Shown: positions 1 through 8,512, numbered from the stretch's first letter. The stretch: 64,000 bases of DNA from Terriglobales bacterium (GCA_021372245.1 JAJFUV010000240.1:22857-86856), one strand, 5' to 3'. A program made the numbers and translations. The notes: generated by a model not told the origin, from the letters alone.

Positions 1-2
1 TC

Positions 3-104
3 TGGACGACCGGCTTCGACATCATGAAGGTTCCCCCCTCCAAAGACAAACCCAAATTCCGCGCCCTAGACTACAGCGACCTCCGCGGCGCGTGGATGAG
101 TTAA
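3..104 (+). CDS. C-terminal end of a gene, probably large terminase
   Basis: The reading frame open from base 3 ends in TAA at 102-104 and gives a short tail containing GFDIMKVPPS and RALDYSDLRGAWMS. The start lies outside the window. Large terminase (the packaging ATPase/nuclease) is expected just before the small pre-portal genes and the portal in P22-like phages, so position supports that identity. The visible residues carry no catalytic motif, so the name rests on context only. Confidence 0.45.
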   Translation, partial: WTTGFDIMKVPPSKDKPKFRALDYSDLRGAWMS

Positions 105-198
105 CGGTCACTGCCCGGACATTACGAGAGGAGCCGGACGGGGTAGCGCGGCTGAAAACACCCGGCAACAGAAAGCCGCGCACTAAAGGAGAACTCCC

Positions 199-447
199 AT
201 GATGACCACCATGAAAGGCAGCGGCGCTTCCCCCGTGAATCCCGGCGAAATCAAGCGCATCTCCGTCGAGCGAGCCGCCAACGGCTTCACCGTCGAGATC
301 CGGCGCAAAGAGAAGCCCGTGAAGGCGAACCAACTCTACGACTTCGACGCCAACACGGAAAACCTCGTCTTCAACGACCTGGAGGCGATGCTGGACGGCA
401 TCCGCAAGGCGTTCGGGGCGAAGGCGGAGAAGAAGGCCGAGGGGTAA
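199..447 (+). CDS. Small hypothetical phage protein
   Basis: An 82-residue protein with an AAGGAG ribosome site nine bases before the ATG; a second ATG at position 211 is an alternative start. It is rich in charged residues, with an alternating strand/helix look in the middle (VEIRRKEKPVKANQ) and a lysine-glutamate tail. It begins the run of small genes between terminase and portal, where phages often keep head-assembly helpers. I do not recognise the family. Confidence 0.7.
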   Translation: MMTTMKGSGASPVNPGEIKRISVERAANGFTVEIRRKEKPVKANQLYDFDANTENLVFNDLEAMLDGIRKAFGAKAEKKAEG

Positions 448-451
448 GCGC

Positions 452-688
452 GTGCCCTGGACAGCCGCCGAGGCTGCGGCCAAGACCCACAAGGCTAACA
501 CGCCCGCTAAGCGGAAAGCCTGGGCCGCTCAAGCCAACGCAATCCTCGCTCGCACAGGAGATGAAGCCATGGCGATCAAGATAGCCAACTCGCATGCCGC
601 CGACACCTCGGCCCAAGACAAGCCCGTCTCGCTGGCGGACATGATGACGGCGGCGGTGAAGGCGCGGAGGAAGAGGAGCAAAAAGTGA
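452..688 (+). CDS. Small basic phage protein, MPWT-type
   Basis: A 78-residue protein with a GTG start four bases after the preceding stop. It opens MPWTAAEAAAKTHKANTP and continues with KRKAWAAQANAIL and GDEAMAIKIANSHA. This matches from memory a widespread small phage family whose members begin MPW and carry a GD-x-A-I-x-x-AN motif near the structural genes; their function is not established. The C terminus is a basic run (KARRKRSKK) suggesting nucleic-acid contact. Its stop overlaps the next GTG. Confidence 0.75.
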   Translation: MPWTAAEAAAKTHKANTPAKRKAWAAQANAILARTGDEAMAIKIANSHAADTSAQDKPVSLADMMTAAVKARRKRSKK

Positions 689-897
689 GCCAGTTCCACC
701 TCAAGCCCCGCCGCACCACCGCCGAGAGGCGTGACGCCACGAATGAGCGCGAACTGCGTAAACTCGCCGCCCGCATCCCCGACGAAGCCGCGCTCGAAAA
801 GATCCTCGACTCCTGTAGGCCCGGTATGCGCGAGGCTGTGCGGGAACACCTGAAGCCGTACCTGTCGTTTCGTTTGCCCGAAACTTCCGTGGTCTAG
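685..897 (+). CDS. Small hypothetical protein
   Basis: A 70-residue protein starting at a GTG that overlaps the upstream stop by four bases (GTGA), so translation is probably coupled. It is predicted to be mostly helical, with a basic N terminus (LKPRRTTAERRDATNERE) and a motif RPGMREAVREHLKPYLSF near the C terminus. It sits two bases from the next gene in the pre-portal cluster. No family recognised. Confidence 0.65.
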   Translation: MSQFHLKPRRTTAERRDATNERELRKLAARIPDEAALEKILDSCRPGMREAVREHLKPYLSFRLPETSVV

Positions 898-899
898 GA

Positions 900-1130
900 A
901 TGAGCACCCTACTCGTGAGAGACGCCGATATCGCCGCAGCGAACCAGATAGGTGCGGACCTTCTTTTGATCCGAAAAGAATTGCTGATGTTCCCGCGAGG
1001 CGAAAACCCCCAGTCAAATCCGGCGATTGCACGGTTGCTCGGTAAGCAACGAGCGCTGCTGGTCGCATACCGCGCACTTTCCAGCAAGCGCCCACGTTTC
1101 ATTCGTGGCGGACTAGTTAGCCCCAAGTAA
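900..1130 (+). CDS. Small hypothetical protein
   Basis: A 76-residue protein whose ATG follows the preceding TAG by two bases. No domain recognised; the sequence is helical in its first half (DADIAAANQIGADLLLIRKE) and ends with a basic stretch. It is the last of four small genes before the portal, sharing their strand and tight packing, which is the main evidence that it is expressed. Confidence 0.6.
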   Translation: MSTLLVRDADIAAANQIGADLLLIRKELLMFPRGENPQSNPAIARLLGKQRALLVAYRALSSKRPRFIRGGLVSPK

Positions 1131-1172
1131 AACAAAGCAGTCCCTCCCCTCCCCAACAAAGCGAGTTCCCCA

Positions 1173-3362
1173 ATGATGCCGACGCCCCCGTCCGCCGATT
1201 CGCGGTACGTCACGCCTGCTTACGGCGACAACCCCGTAGCGATGCGTGGCTCCGAACCCTTGCCTGACGAGGAGAAGACCGCGCGCCAGGCGAAAGAGGA
1301 GTTCCTGCGGACAGCACTTGAGCGGTGGCAGTTGGCTGCGGATGCCGAGGCGGAGATCCGGCGTGAGGCGCTTGAGGATCTGGAGTTCTACAGCGGGAAA
1401 CAGTGGCCCGAAGGCATCATGGCCGACCGGATGAAGGCTGGCCGCCCCTGCCTCACCATCAACCGGTTGAACCAGTTCGCAAACCAGATCATCAACCAGC
1501 AGCGGCAGTCGCGGCCCGCAATCCAGGTCAACCCGGTAGACAACGGCGCGGACCCCGAGACGGCCGAAATCCTTCAGGGCCTCACGCGCCATGTCGAACT
1601 GAACAGCCACGCGGACATCGCCTACGACACGGGCTTCATGTACGCAGTGATCGGGGGCTTCGGATACTACCGCATCCTCACGGAGTATGTTCCTGGCAGT
1701 TTCGATCAGGAAATTCTGCTCAAGCCGATTAAGAACCCCTTCACGGTCTACTACGACCCGACCTGCGAGGAGCCGGACTACTCCGATGCCGAGTATGCCT
1801 TCATCGTCACGCACTTCACCCGGGCGAAATACAAGCGCCGGTTCAAGGATTCCGAAGTCGCGGGGCTGTCCAATTTCCAGAGCATCGGCGACGGCGAGAA
1901 ATCCTGGTTCCAGGGCGGCAATATCCGGGTGGCCGAGTACTTCTGGGTGGAGAAGGTCAAGAAGACCCTGGTTTCGCTCACTGACGGGTCATCGATCTAC
2001 GCAGAGGAACTGAAGCGGTTGGCGGGAGAGGGCAAAGGCCTCCCTGAAGGCGTTGACGTCGAGATACGCAACGGAAAGCCCGTCGAGCGCGAAGACGAAG
2101 TTCGCATCGTCCACTGGTGCCTGATGAACGCGCGGGAAATCCTCGAGGAGCGCATCTGGCCGGGGCAGTGGATCCCGATTATCCCGGTCCTGGGTGGCGA
2201 ACTGATCGTTGATGGGCGCCGCAAGTTGTTCGGCATCGTGCGGTACGCCAAAGACCCGCAGCGCCGGCTGAATTTCGAGACGTCCGCCATGACGGAGGCC
2301 ATCGCGCTTGCACCGAAGGCTCCCTGGATTATCGCGGAAGGCCAGATCGAGGGCTATGAGCACCTCTACGAGACGGCGAACATTCGGACGTACTCTCATC
2401 TTCCGTACAAGCCCAAGAGCGTGGACGGCCAGCTCGTTCCACCTCCTATGCGGCAGACTGCGGAACCTCCCATTCAGGCGATCGCGGCGGCGAGAGCGAC
2501 GGCAGAAGCGGACCTAAAGGCCACCACGGGCATCTACGACGCCTTCCTGGGTGCGCCGGGCCCCGAGCAGAGCGGCAAGGCCATCCTCGCGCGGCAGAGG
2601 CAGGGTGAGACGGCGAATTTCAACCTGCTCGACAACCTGAACCGCGCCATCGAGTTCACCGGCAAGCAACTCATCGACCTGGAGCCGAAGATTTACGACC
2701 GTCCCGGGCGTGTGCTCCAGATTGTCGGCATCGACTCCACGCGGAAGTCCGTCGCCATTGGCGATCCGTACCAGAACAAAGACGGCGTAATGCGGATCTA
2801 CGACCTCAACGTGGGCCGCTACGACGTGACCCTGAGCGTTGGTCAGTCCTACCAGTCCAAGCGCCAGGAGTTCGTGGAGAGTGCGTTGGCGCTGGTTCAG
2901 AACTCCCCGCAGATTGCCCCGATGATTATGGACCTCGTGGTCCGGCACTTCGATTGGCCCGGCGCCGCAGAGATTGCCGACCGGCTCAAGAAAATGCTGC
3001 CTCCGAACCTCCAGGAAGGCGAGGGCGCTGAGATGCCGCCGGAAGTCAAGGCGAAGGTAGATGCGCTCATGCAGCAGCACGAGGCGCTCACCGCGGAGTT
3101 GAACGCCGCGAACGAGGAACTCAAGAGTAAGCGAATGGAGCTTGAAAGCAAGGAGCGCATCGCGGAGATGCAAGCGAAGGTGGACCTGATCCTCGGCGAA
3201 CTGAAGGCCAACGTGCAATCCGGTCAGGCCATGCTCCAGGCCGAAATGCAGTCCATCGCGCGGAAACTCGATCAACTCGACGCTGAGGCGCAGAGGCAGC
3301 ACGAGATTGAGTTGGCGCAGCAGACGGCGGCGAGTGCGCCGGAGCCGACAGCGGCGGAGTAA
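1173..3362 (+). CDS. Portal protein, P22 gp1 family
   Basis: At 729 residues the protein is almost exactly the length of P22 portal gp1 (725). The portal forms the dodecameric ring at one capsid vertex through which DNA is packaged and ejected. Supporting features are the N-terminal helical region with YSGKQWPEG and RPCLTINRLNQFANQI, a central mixed region, and a long C-terminal charged helix (about residues 620-715) likely to form a barrel or coiled coil as in P22. It is followed by scaffold and P22-type coat genes, the P22 order. The start is the first of two adjacent ATG codons. Confidence 0.93.
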   Translation: MMPTPPSADSRYVTPAYGDNPVAMRGSEPLPDEEKTARQAKEEFLRTALERWQLAADAEAEIRREALEDLEFYSGKQWPEGIMADRMKAGRPCLTINRLNQFANQIINQQRQSRPAIQVNPVDNGADPETAEILQGLTRHVELNSHADIAYDTGFMYAVIGGFGYYRILTEYVPGSFDQEILLKPIKNPFTVYYDPTCEEPDYSDAEYAFIVTHFTRAKYKRRFKDSEVAGLSNFQSIGDGEKSWFQGGNIRVAEYFWVEKVKKTLVSLTDGSSIYAEELKRLAGEGKGLPEGVDVEIRNGKPVEREDEVRIVHWCLMNAREILEERIWPGQWIPIIPVLGGELIVDGRRKLFGIVRYAKDPQRRLNFETSAMTEAIALAPKAPWIIAEGQIEGYEHLYETANIRTYSHLPYKPKSVDGQLVPPPMRQTAEPPIQAIAAARATAEADLKATTGIYDAFLGAPGPEQSGKAILARQRQGETANFNLLDNLNRAIEFTGKQLIDLEPKIYDRPGRVLQIVGIDSTRKSVAIGDPYQNKDGVMRIYDLNVGRYDVTLSVGQSYQSKRQEFVESALALVQNSPQIAPMIMDLVVRHFDWPGAAEIADRLKKMLPPNLQEGEGAEMPPEVKAKVDALMQQHEALTAELNAANEELKSKRMELESKERIAEMQAKVDLILGELKANVQSGQAMLQAEMQSIARKLDQLDAEAQRQHEIELAQQTAASAPEPTAAE

Positions 3363-3365
3363 ACC

Positions 3366-3548
3366 ATGTTCATCCTCACCCAAGACGATAGCTGCCACTG
3401 GTACGTGATACCGGAAGCCAGGAGCGCTGAATTCGATGCTTGGGTGGAATCTGATGACGCACAAGACGGGGGCGACCCGCCAGCGTGGGCTGTCCGAGTA
3501 AATGGCGCGTATAACCGCGTCAAGTTTCCGAGTTTCACGATTTCGTAA
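3366..3548 (+). CDS. Small acidic hypothetical protein
   Basis: A 60-residue protein beginning three bases after the portal stop. It contains LTQDDSCHWYVIPEARS and ends RVKFPSFTIS; it looks like a compact beta-rich domain with many aspartates. Similar small proteins occur as single-gene insertions in phage operons, but I cannot name the family. It ends just before a structured, gene-free stretch. Confidence 0.55.
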   Translation: MFILTQDDSCHWYVIPEARSAEFDAWVESDDAQDGGDPPAWAVRVNGAYNRVKFPSFTIS

Positions 3549-3551
3549 AGT

Positions 3552-3697
3552 TTTGCTGGCGTCAGCGTGGAAGGACATGCACAGAGGAAGCTAGGTCTGG
3601 AGGGTCCGCCCTGCTGCCCGACGCTTTACCGGTTACGGCGCGGTTAACCAAATATCGGGAAGTCCAGAGTCGGTTTCGAGCCCGGCACGCCAGCAAA
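3552..3697 (+). ncRNA. Candidate structured RNA between portal and scaffold genes
   Basis: The gap between 3549 and 3789 has no gene but contains four nested complementary pairs in the order required for one rod-like fold. These are TTTGCTGGCGT (3552-3562) with ACGCCAGCAAA (3687-3697), TCTGGA (3596-3601) with TCCAGA (3663-3668), CCCGA (3617-3621) with TCGGG (3655-3659), and GGTTA (3631-3635) with TAACC (3645-3649) around a nine-base loop. The outer 11-bp match is perfect. A T-arm-like word (GGTTTCGAG) lies in the 3' strand, but no cloverleaf forms. It could be a trans-acting phage RNA, an mRNA processing or stability element, or a translational regulator of the scaffold gene. Covariation has not been tested. 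Confidence 0.45.
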
Positions 3698-3724
3698 TAA
3701 CCCCCACGACATTAAGTTTCACCC

Positions 3725-3774
3725 GAACCTACGGGCGGGTTCTCACCCAAACACCCGGTCGGGCTATCAGCCCG
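3725..3774 (+). promoter_or_regulatory. Two hairpins upstream of the scaffold gene
   Basis: GAACC (3725-3729) pairs with GGTTC (3738-3742). CGGGCT (3760-3765) pairs with AGCCCG (3769-3774) over a three-base loop, ending 15 bases before the scaffold ATG. There is no T-run, so these are not classic terminators. They may set mRNA stability or scaffold translation. Confidence 0.4.
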
Positions 3775-3789
3775 GAAACAAGGAAGCAA

Positions 3790-4932
3790 ATGAGCATCGT
3801 TGTAACCACCACTGCGGACACCCCCGAGCAGGTCGCTGCCGTTATCGAACGCGCCGGGATGAAACCCGAGACGGTCGAAACGACAGAGAAACCCGCCGAG
3901 ACTCCCGCCGTGGAGAAACAAGAAGCACCCGCTCCCGCCGAAGCGAAAACGGAGGAGGGCAAAACTGAGGGTACCCCGGAAACACCCAAGGACCAGGAGA
4001 AACCGAAGGGAGAGCACGAGGAAGAGGACGACGTAGAGGAACCCGAACGCGACGAAAAGGGCCGCTTCAAGGGTAAGGGAGTCCAGAAAAAAATCGACAA
4101 GCTCACGCGGGAACGCTACGAGGAGCAGGGAGCGCGGAAGGCCGCAGAAGCAAAGCTCGCCGACCTCGAAAAGCAACTCGCGGAGTTGAAAAACACGGCT
4201 GCGAAGCCGGAGGACACCAAGGAACCCGAGAAGAAGGAGCCCGCTGCGGAGAAAGCGCCCGAGAAACCCGAACCCAAACTGAAGGACTTCATCGACCAGC
4301 ACGAGTCGTATGAAGACGCCCTGGAGGCTTGGACAAAGGCACGTGACGAGTGGAGGGAGCAGAAACGGACCTCCGACCTCGAAGCGAAGATCGCGGATCT
4401 CGAAGCGAAACTCAACAAGAAAGGCGAAACGGATCGCCAGCAGCAAGCCGCCGCGCAGGAGTGGGCCGAGCGCATCGACGCCGCCCGCGAGAAGTACTCC
4501 GACTGGGACGCCTCCGTCGAGGCCGCGAAAAACGAGAACATCATGATCCAGCCCGCACCACAGGCTGCGATCCTGGACTCGCCCATCGCGACCGACATCC
4601 TCTATCACCTCGCCAAGAATCCCGCTGAGGCCAAGCACATCGCGGGCCTGTCCGACCTCGCCGCAATTCGCGCGATCGGCAAGCTCGAAGCGAAACTCTC
4701 CGCCGAGCCGGAAAAGAAGCCGGAACCGGAGAAGCCCAAGCCCGCGGAGAAGGCTCCCGAAAAGACTCCTGAACCACCGAAACCCCGACCCAGCGCAGCA
4801 CCGGAGCCAATCAAGCCGGTAGGAACCACGTCCGCGAATACCGCGGCCCTGGACCCCTACAAGGACGCTGAGCGGATGACGCCGCAGCAATGGCACGAAT
4901 GGCGCGAGAAACAGCGCCAGAATCGCCGGTAA
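3790..4932 (+). CDS. Putative scaffolding protein
   Basis: A 380-residue protein placed between portal and coat genes, where P22-like phages encode the scaffold that templates procapsid assembly and then leaves. The composition fits: very rich in Glu, Lys, Pro and Ala, with disordered KPEPEKPKPAEK-type stretches at both ends. A helical, coiled-coil-prone centre (about residues 95-235) contains repeated A-K-L-A-D-L-E-K patterns, and a short helical C terminus rich in Arg/Lys and Gln (WHEWREKQRQNRR) could bind coat. Sequence similarity to known scaffolds is not obvious; the call is by position and composition. Confidence 0.7.
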   Translation: MSIVVTTTADTPEQVAAVIERAGMKPETVETTEKPAETPAVEKQEAPAPAEAKTEEGKTEGTPETPKDQEKPKGEHEEEDDVEEPERDEKGRFKGKGVQKKIDKLTRERYEEQGARKAAEAKLADLEKQLAELKNTAAKPEDTKEPEKKEPAAEKAPEKPEPKLKDFIDQHESYEDALEAWTKARDEWREQKRTSDLEAKIADLEAKLNKKGETDRQQQAAAQEWAERIDAAREKYSDWDASVEAAKNENIMIQPAPQAAILDSPIATDILYHLAKNPAEAKHIAGLSDLAAIRAIGKLEAKLSAEPEKKPEPEKPKPAEKAPEKTPEPPKPRPSAAPEPIKPVGTTSANTAALDPYKDAERMTPQQWHEWREKQRQNRR

Positions 4933-4951
4933 CTCCGCAGGGTCACAGCCG

Positions 4952-4975
4952 CAGCCCGCTTAGTAAGTGGGGCTG
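4952..4975 (+). promoter_or_regulatory. Hairpin before the coat gene
   Basis: CAGCCC (4952-4957) is complementary to GGGCTG (4970-4975) around a 12-base loop. It lies 25 bases before the coat start and just upstream of a GGGAGG ribosome site. No T-run follows. A stabilising 5' stem for the highly expressed coat mRNA is a reasonable inference. Confidence 0.35.
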
Positions 4976-5000
4976 AATAACGCCGGGAGGCGTAATAGCA

Positions 5001-6230
5001 ATGCCGCACACTCCTTTGACCATCAGCATGATTACTCAGGAAGCCCTGGATGTGCTGAAGAACAACCTCGTCATGGGGAAACTCGTGAACCGGGGATTCG
5101 ATGAGAAATATGCCCAGGTGGGCGCCAAAATCGGCGACACACTGAGTGTCCGCCTGCCCCCGCGCTACACCGTGGGCTTCGGGGCCACGATGGTCCCGCA
5201 GGACTTCACCGAGACGTCCACGCAGGTCGTGCTGAATAAGCAGGCGCACATCGGCCTGTCCTTCACCTCGAAGGAACTCCTGCTGGACATCGACGCCTTC
5301 AGCGAGCGCGTCCTGGCTCCCGCCGTGTCGCAGCTCGCCAACCAGATGGATTCCGACGTCCTCGGCCTCTACAAGCAGGTGCCGCGGTTCGTCGGTGTCC
5401 CCGCGACCGTTCCCGCCGACCTCGACGTGTACCTGAACGCCAAGGCCGCGCTGGCGAACGCAGGTGCCCCCATCGACGACAAGCTCGCCGTGGTCATCAA
5501 CCCGACCATGGAAGCGAAGATCGCCTACGCCCTGAAGGACCGCTTCCACTCCGCCTCCCAGGTCTCCATGGCCTTCGAGAAGGGCAAGATCACGGATGCG
5601 GCCGGCTTCAAGTGGTACATGGACCAGAACTGCCCGAGCCACGCCGTAGGTGCGCTCGGTGCCAGCAACCCGACCGTGAAGGCCGCTCCCGCCGCAGGTG
5701 CGACCACGCTGTCCACGCAGGCGTGGGCTGCCGGCGGGATCCTGAATGAAGGCGACATCATCACCATCGCCGACTGCTACGAGGTCAACCCGCAGAACCG
5801 GCAGAGCACCGGGGAACCCCAGAAGTTCACGGTGACGTCGCTCTGCACGGCTGACGGCGCGGGCGACATGGCCGTCACCGTGTCCCCGGCTATCACCGCC
5901 ACGGGCGCGTTCCAGACGGTCGATTCCGTCCCGGTGATCGGCAAGGCCATCTCCGTGTTCGGGAAGGGCACGGCGGACTTTGGCACCATCGCTGGCGTTA
6001 CCCACCGCGAAGGTCTCGCGTTCCACCGCGATGCCCTCGTGCTGGCTTGCGCCGACCTTCCGCTGAATGACGCGGCCAAGGGGAGCCGGGTGTCCGATAC
6101 CGACTTCGGCCTGAGCCTGCGCGTGATGCGCGACTACGACATCATGCACGACCTCAACATCTGGAGGCTGGACGTTCTGTACGGAGTCCGCTGCGTTCGG
6201 CCGGAGTTGGCCGTCCGCATTCTGTCCTGA
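5001..6230 (+). CDS. Major coat protein, P22 gp5 family
   Basis: A 409-residue protein (P22 coat is 430). The N-terminal segment MPHTPLTISMITQEALDVL and the following KNNLVMGKLVNRGFDEKYA resemble the P22 coat family N arm and first helix. The central section (DNA positions about 5650-5930) is an Ala/Thr-rich inserted beta domain, where P22 has its I-domain. The C-terminal FGLSLRVMRDYDI and LDVLYGVRCVRPELAVRI strongly resemble the conserved end of this family. The start is preceded by GGGAGGCG. It would form the HK97-fold capsid shell. Confidence 0.92.
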   Translation: MPHTPLTISMITQEALDVLKNNLVMGKLVNRGFDEKYAQVGAKIGDTLSVRLPPRYTVGFGATMVPQDFTETSTQVVLNKQAHIGLSFTSKELLLDIDAFSERVLAPAVSQLANQMDSDVLGLYKQVPRFVGVPATVPADLDVYLNAKAALANAGAPIDDKLAVVINPTMEAKIAYALKDRFHSASQVSMAFEKGKITDAAGFKWYMDQNCPSHAVGALGASNPTVKAAPAAGATTLSTQAWAAGGILNEGDIITIADCYEVNPQNRQSTGEPQKFTVTSLCTADGAGDMAVTVSPAITATGAFQTVDSVPVIGKAISVFGKGTADFGTIAGVTHREGLAFHRDALVLACADLPLNDAAKGSRVSDTDFGLSLRVMRDYDIMHDLNIWRLDVLYGVRCVRPELAVRILS

Positions 6231-6273
6231 GTGCCGTAACTCCCAGTCGGATAATACGGTTACGGCTACGGTT

Positions 6274-6281
6274 GCTATACT
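6274..6281 (+). promoter_or_regulatory. Extended -10 promoter for the HNH gene
   Basis: TGCTATACT-type sequence (TG at 6273-6274, TATACT at 6276-6281) is a good extended -10 element and ends six bases before the HNH ATG, implying a leaderless transcript. Upstream lie TACGG repeats (about 6255-6270), the same operator-like word seen at other promoters in this genome. No clear -35 is visible. Confidence 0.5.
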
Positions 6282-6287
6282 GTAATC

Positions 6288-6902
6288 ATGGATCGTATAT
6301 GCCGACATTGCGGGCGGGTCATACCTCCCGCCCGCAAACCATCCGAGTACGCGAAGCGCGAGTTCTGCTCCCGCGAGTGCTCAAGCACATGGCACCGCGA
6401 GGATATTACGCACTTGCTGAAAAAGGTAAAGGTGAACCCGGGAACAGGGTGTCATATCTGGACTGGTTATACCGACCAGAAGGGGTATGGGCACTGTGGG
6501 CACCAGGGAAAGGTTCGGGTTGTGCACCGCGTCATCTGGGAGTACCGCAATGGCCCGGTTCCAGAAGGTCTTCAACTCGACCATCTCTGTGCAGTGAAAT
6601 CCTGCTGCAACCCAGAACATCTCCGTGCCGTGACGGCTCGCGAAAACAGCCTCGCCGACACCAGTAACAATATGGCCGCTCGAAACTTCAGGCGGTTGGT
6701 ATGCCCGAAGTGCGGTGGGCCGTATAGCCAATTTCCTAACGGCGTGCGCTACTGCAAGCCATGCCGAAACAAGAAAATGATGGAGACGCAGCGCGTTCGC
6801 CGGGCGAATAGGAAACTGGGTATTCCATCCAATCAGGCCGGGTGCCGCAAGTGGTCCGATGAGCACCGCTTGCTGTACGACCTGCCACTTTCAGGAGTAT
6901 GA
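6288..6902 (+). CDS. HNH homing endonuclease
   Basis: A 204-residue protein with an N-terminal C4 zinc site (C5, C8, C27, C31) and a second zinc knuckle near the C terminus (CPKCGG and CKPC). Its HNH core has H80, D98-H99 in LQLDHL, N108 and H111 in CCNPEHLRAV. This is the phage HNH family that cuts genomic sites and spreads by homing. It is inserted between the coat gene and the next virion gene and seems to have its own promoter, typical of a free-standing homing gene. Confidence 0.92.
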   Translation: MDRICRHCGRVIPPARKPSEYAKREFCSRECSSTWHREDITHLLKKVKVNPGTGCHIWTGYTDQKGYGHCGHQGKVRVVHRVIWEYRNGPVPEGLQLDHLCAVKSCCNPEHLRAVTARENSLADTSNNMAARNFRRLVCPKCGGPYSQFPNGVRYCKPCRNKKMMETQRVRRANRKLGIPSNQAGCRKWSDEHRLLYDLPLSGV

Positions 6903-6904
6903 CA

Positions 6905-8113
6905 ATGAAAACGAGTTTCAACGCACTGGGCATTGCCGCCCTGTTGTTTCTGCTCATCTCTCCAGCCCTCGCCACGACCACGAGCACGACCCTTTCCGCC
7001 GCCGTGGACACCAAACAGGAATACGTCACAGTGGCCGCGAACACCGGCATGGTAGCCACGGGGCGCAACAACGCCATCAACACGGTCCTCTATGTGAACA
7101 AGGAGGCCATGACGGTAGTGTCCATCAGCGGCCTTGTGGTCCAGGTGAAGCGCGGCCAGTTCGGCACGCCGATCATGTCCCACTACTCCGCCGATACGGT
7201 GTGGGTGGCCCCTCCCGGCCATTTCAAGAATGCCGACCCGTATGGGCCTTGCGTATCGACGGCGGAACCCACGCTTCCGGCTGTCTCGATTCCGACCGGC
7301 AACGTGTTTGACTGCACCGGCTCGCCGGAACGCTGGGCGCTGATTGGATGGGGCAGTTCCGCTGGCGCGACCGTCACAGGCACTGGCGCTTATGCTCTCG
7401 GCACTGCCCCAACGCTGACGAGTCCGGCGGTTACCACGGACATTCGGGCGACCACGGCGGGATCTCCGACCGTTGGCACCGCAGCGAAGCCTTTCGCCGG
7501 GGGTTACTTCGGCACCGCCGCGACCAACAACTTCCACCTGATCTTTGGTGCGACGGCTGCGGCTCGGAGCGTGACCTACGATGACCCGCTGGGGAATGAC
7601 AAGGTGGCTTACCTGGCCGCCGCTCAGACCCTCACCAACAAGACCATCACGGGAAACATCAATGGCGACACGGTGAAGGCCACGACTGAGTTCGTCGCCG
7701 TTACCGGGACCACCGGCACAACGCTTACCAACGTCGTCGGGATGGTAACAACGGTCGTGCCCGGGACGTACCGCTTCTACATCAACGTCCCCGGCGTGAC
7801 CACGGCAAACGCGGGCGTGAAATACGCCTTCAAGTATACCGGCACGGTGATGACCTCTATCGAGGCCACGTCGCGCGCCTTCACGGCCTCCGCTGCGGCA
7901 ATCACTCACACGACTACCAACACCGACCAAGCCCTGCTGACGGATTCCGCCGGCGGCGGTGGTGGCCCGGCCGTAATCAGCACCGTGATCGAGGGAACGT
8001 GCGTGGTAGGGACTGGCGGGACCATCCAGTTTCAGGCCGCGCAGAAGACTGCCCACGCAGACGAGACCAAAGTGCTCGTCGGCGCGAGCATGACGTTCAC
8101 CCGCATCCTGTAA
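6905..8113 (+). CDS. Exported, fibre-like virion-region protein
   Basis: A 402-residue protein that starts with a textbook Sec signal peptide: MKTSFNALG, a hydrophobic core AALLFLLI and a likely cleavage site after SPALA. The rest is Thr/Gly/Ala-rich and beta-prone, and includes AAQTLTNKTITGN, a repeat word common in phage tail fibres and head decorations. The ATG at 6905 is chosen because GGAG sits eight bases upstream; an ATG at 6899 overlapping the HNH stop is the alternative. A signal peptide on a gene inside a capsid/tail operon is odd. It may be a surface protein of the infected cell, or a virion part with a borrowed N terminus. Confidence 0.75.
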   Translation: MKTSFNALGIAALLFLLISPALATTTSTTLSAAVDTKQEYVTVAANTGMVATGRNNAINTVLYVNKEAMTVVSISGLVVQVKRGQFGTPIMSHYSADTVWVAPPGHFKNADPYGPCVSTAEPTLPAVSIPTGNVFDCTGSPERWALIGWGSSAGATVTGTGAYALGTAPTLTSPAVTTDIRATTAGSPTVGTAAKPFAGGYFGTAATNNFHLIFGATAAARSVTYDDPLGNDKVAYLAAAQTLTNKTITGNINGDTVKATTEFVAVTGTTGTTLTNVVGMVTTVVPGTYRFYINVPGVTTANAGVKYAFKYTGTVMTSIEATSRAFTASAAAITHTTTNTDQALLTDSAGGGGGPAVISTVIEGTCVVGTGGTIQFQAAQKTAHADETKVLVGASMTFTRIL

Positions 8114-8176
8114 CTACTCCGGGGCGGTCTTCGGATCGCCCCACCTTACCTTCCTGGGCGGTAGAGGAGAACCACC

Positions 8177-8512
8177 ATGCCTGACAATGAAAAACCCTTC
8201 GTCGGAGTCACTCACACTTTCGCGGACGCGAATCGCATCAACCTAATGGCCCTCATCAGGGCTATCGAGCCTAACTGCCCCGGAACCGGCCGCGAAGTCA
8301 TGATCCAAGTAGACCCGCTCTCGCCTGCCGGAAGCGTCCTGGTGGGCGACGACCACGTTACCTTCGCGGGAGCAGGCGTGGCGCAGCGATGCGCGTACCA
8401 CCTCCAGAAAGGCGACAGCCGCCCGTATCGCAGACCAGCGGCTCAAGATTTGAATGGCATTTATCTGGTCGCCAGCGCGGGCATCATCGTGAACATCGAG
8501 GTATCGCAATGA
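8177..8512 (+). CDS. Hypothetical virion-module protein
   Basis: A 111-residue protein with a GGAG site before the ATG. Its order of short strands (GREVMIQVDPLS, GSVLVGDDHVTFAG, NGIYLVASAGIIVNIEV) suggests a small beta-sandwich, as in capsid decoration or fibre accessory proteins. No family recognised. It is followed with a four-base overlap by a tiny signal-peptide reading frame. Confidence 0.65.
   Translation: MPDNEKPFVGVTHTFADANRINLMALIRAIEPNCPGTGREVMIQVDPLSPAGSVLVGDDHVTFAGAGVAQRCAYHLQKGDSRPYRRPAAQDLNGIYLVASAGIIVNIEVSQ

Noticed and set aside
3669..3690. Possible tRNA T arm (GGTTTCGAG with flanking CGG/CCCG)
   Set aside because: The stem pairs poorly and no D or anticodon arm of normal size surrounds it; the region fits a nested rod fold better.
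4857..6308. Long minus-strand open frame (483 codons) opposite the coat gene
   Set aside because: It mirrors the GC-rich third-position pattern of the coat gene, has no ribosome site or domain and covers a strongly supported capsid gene.
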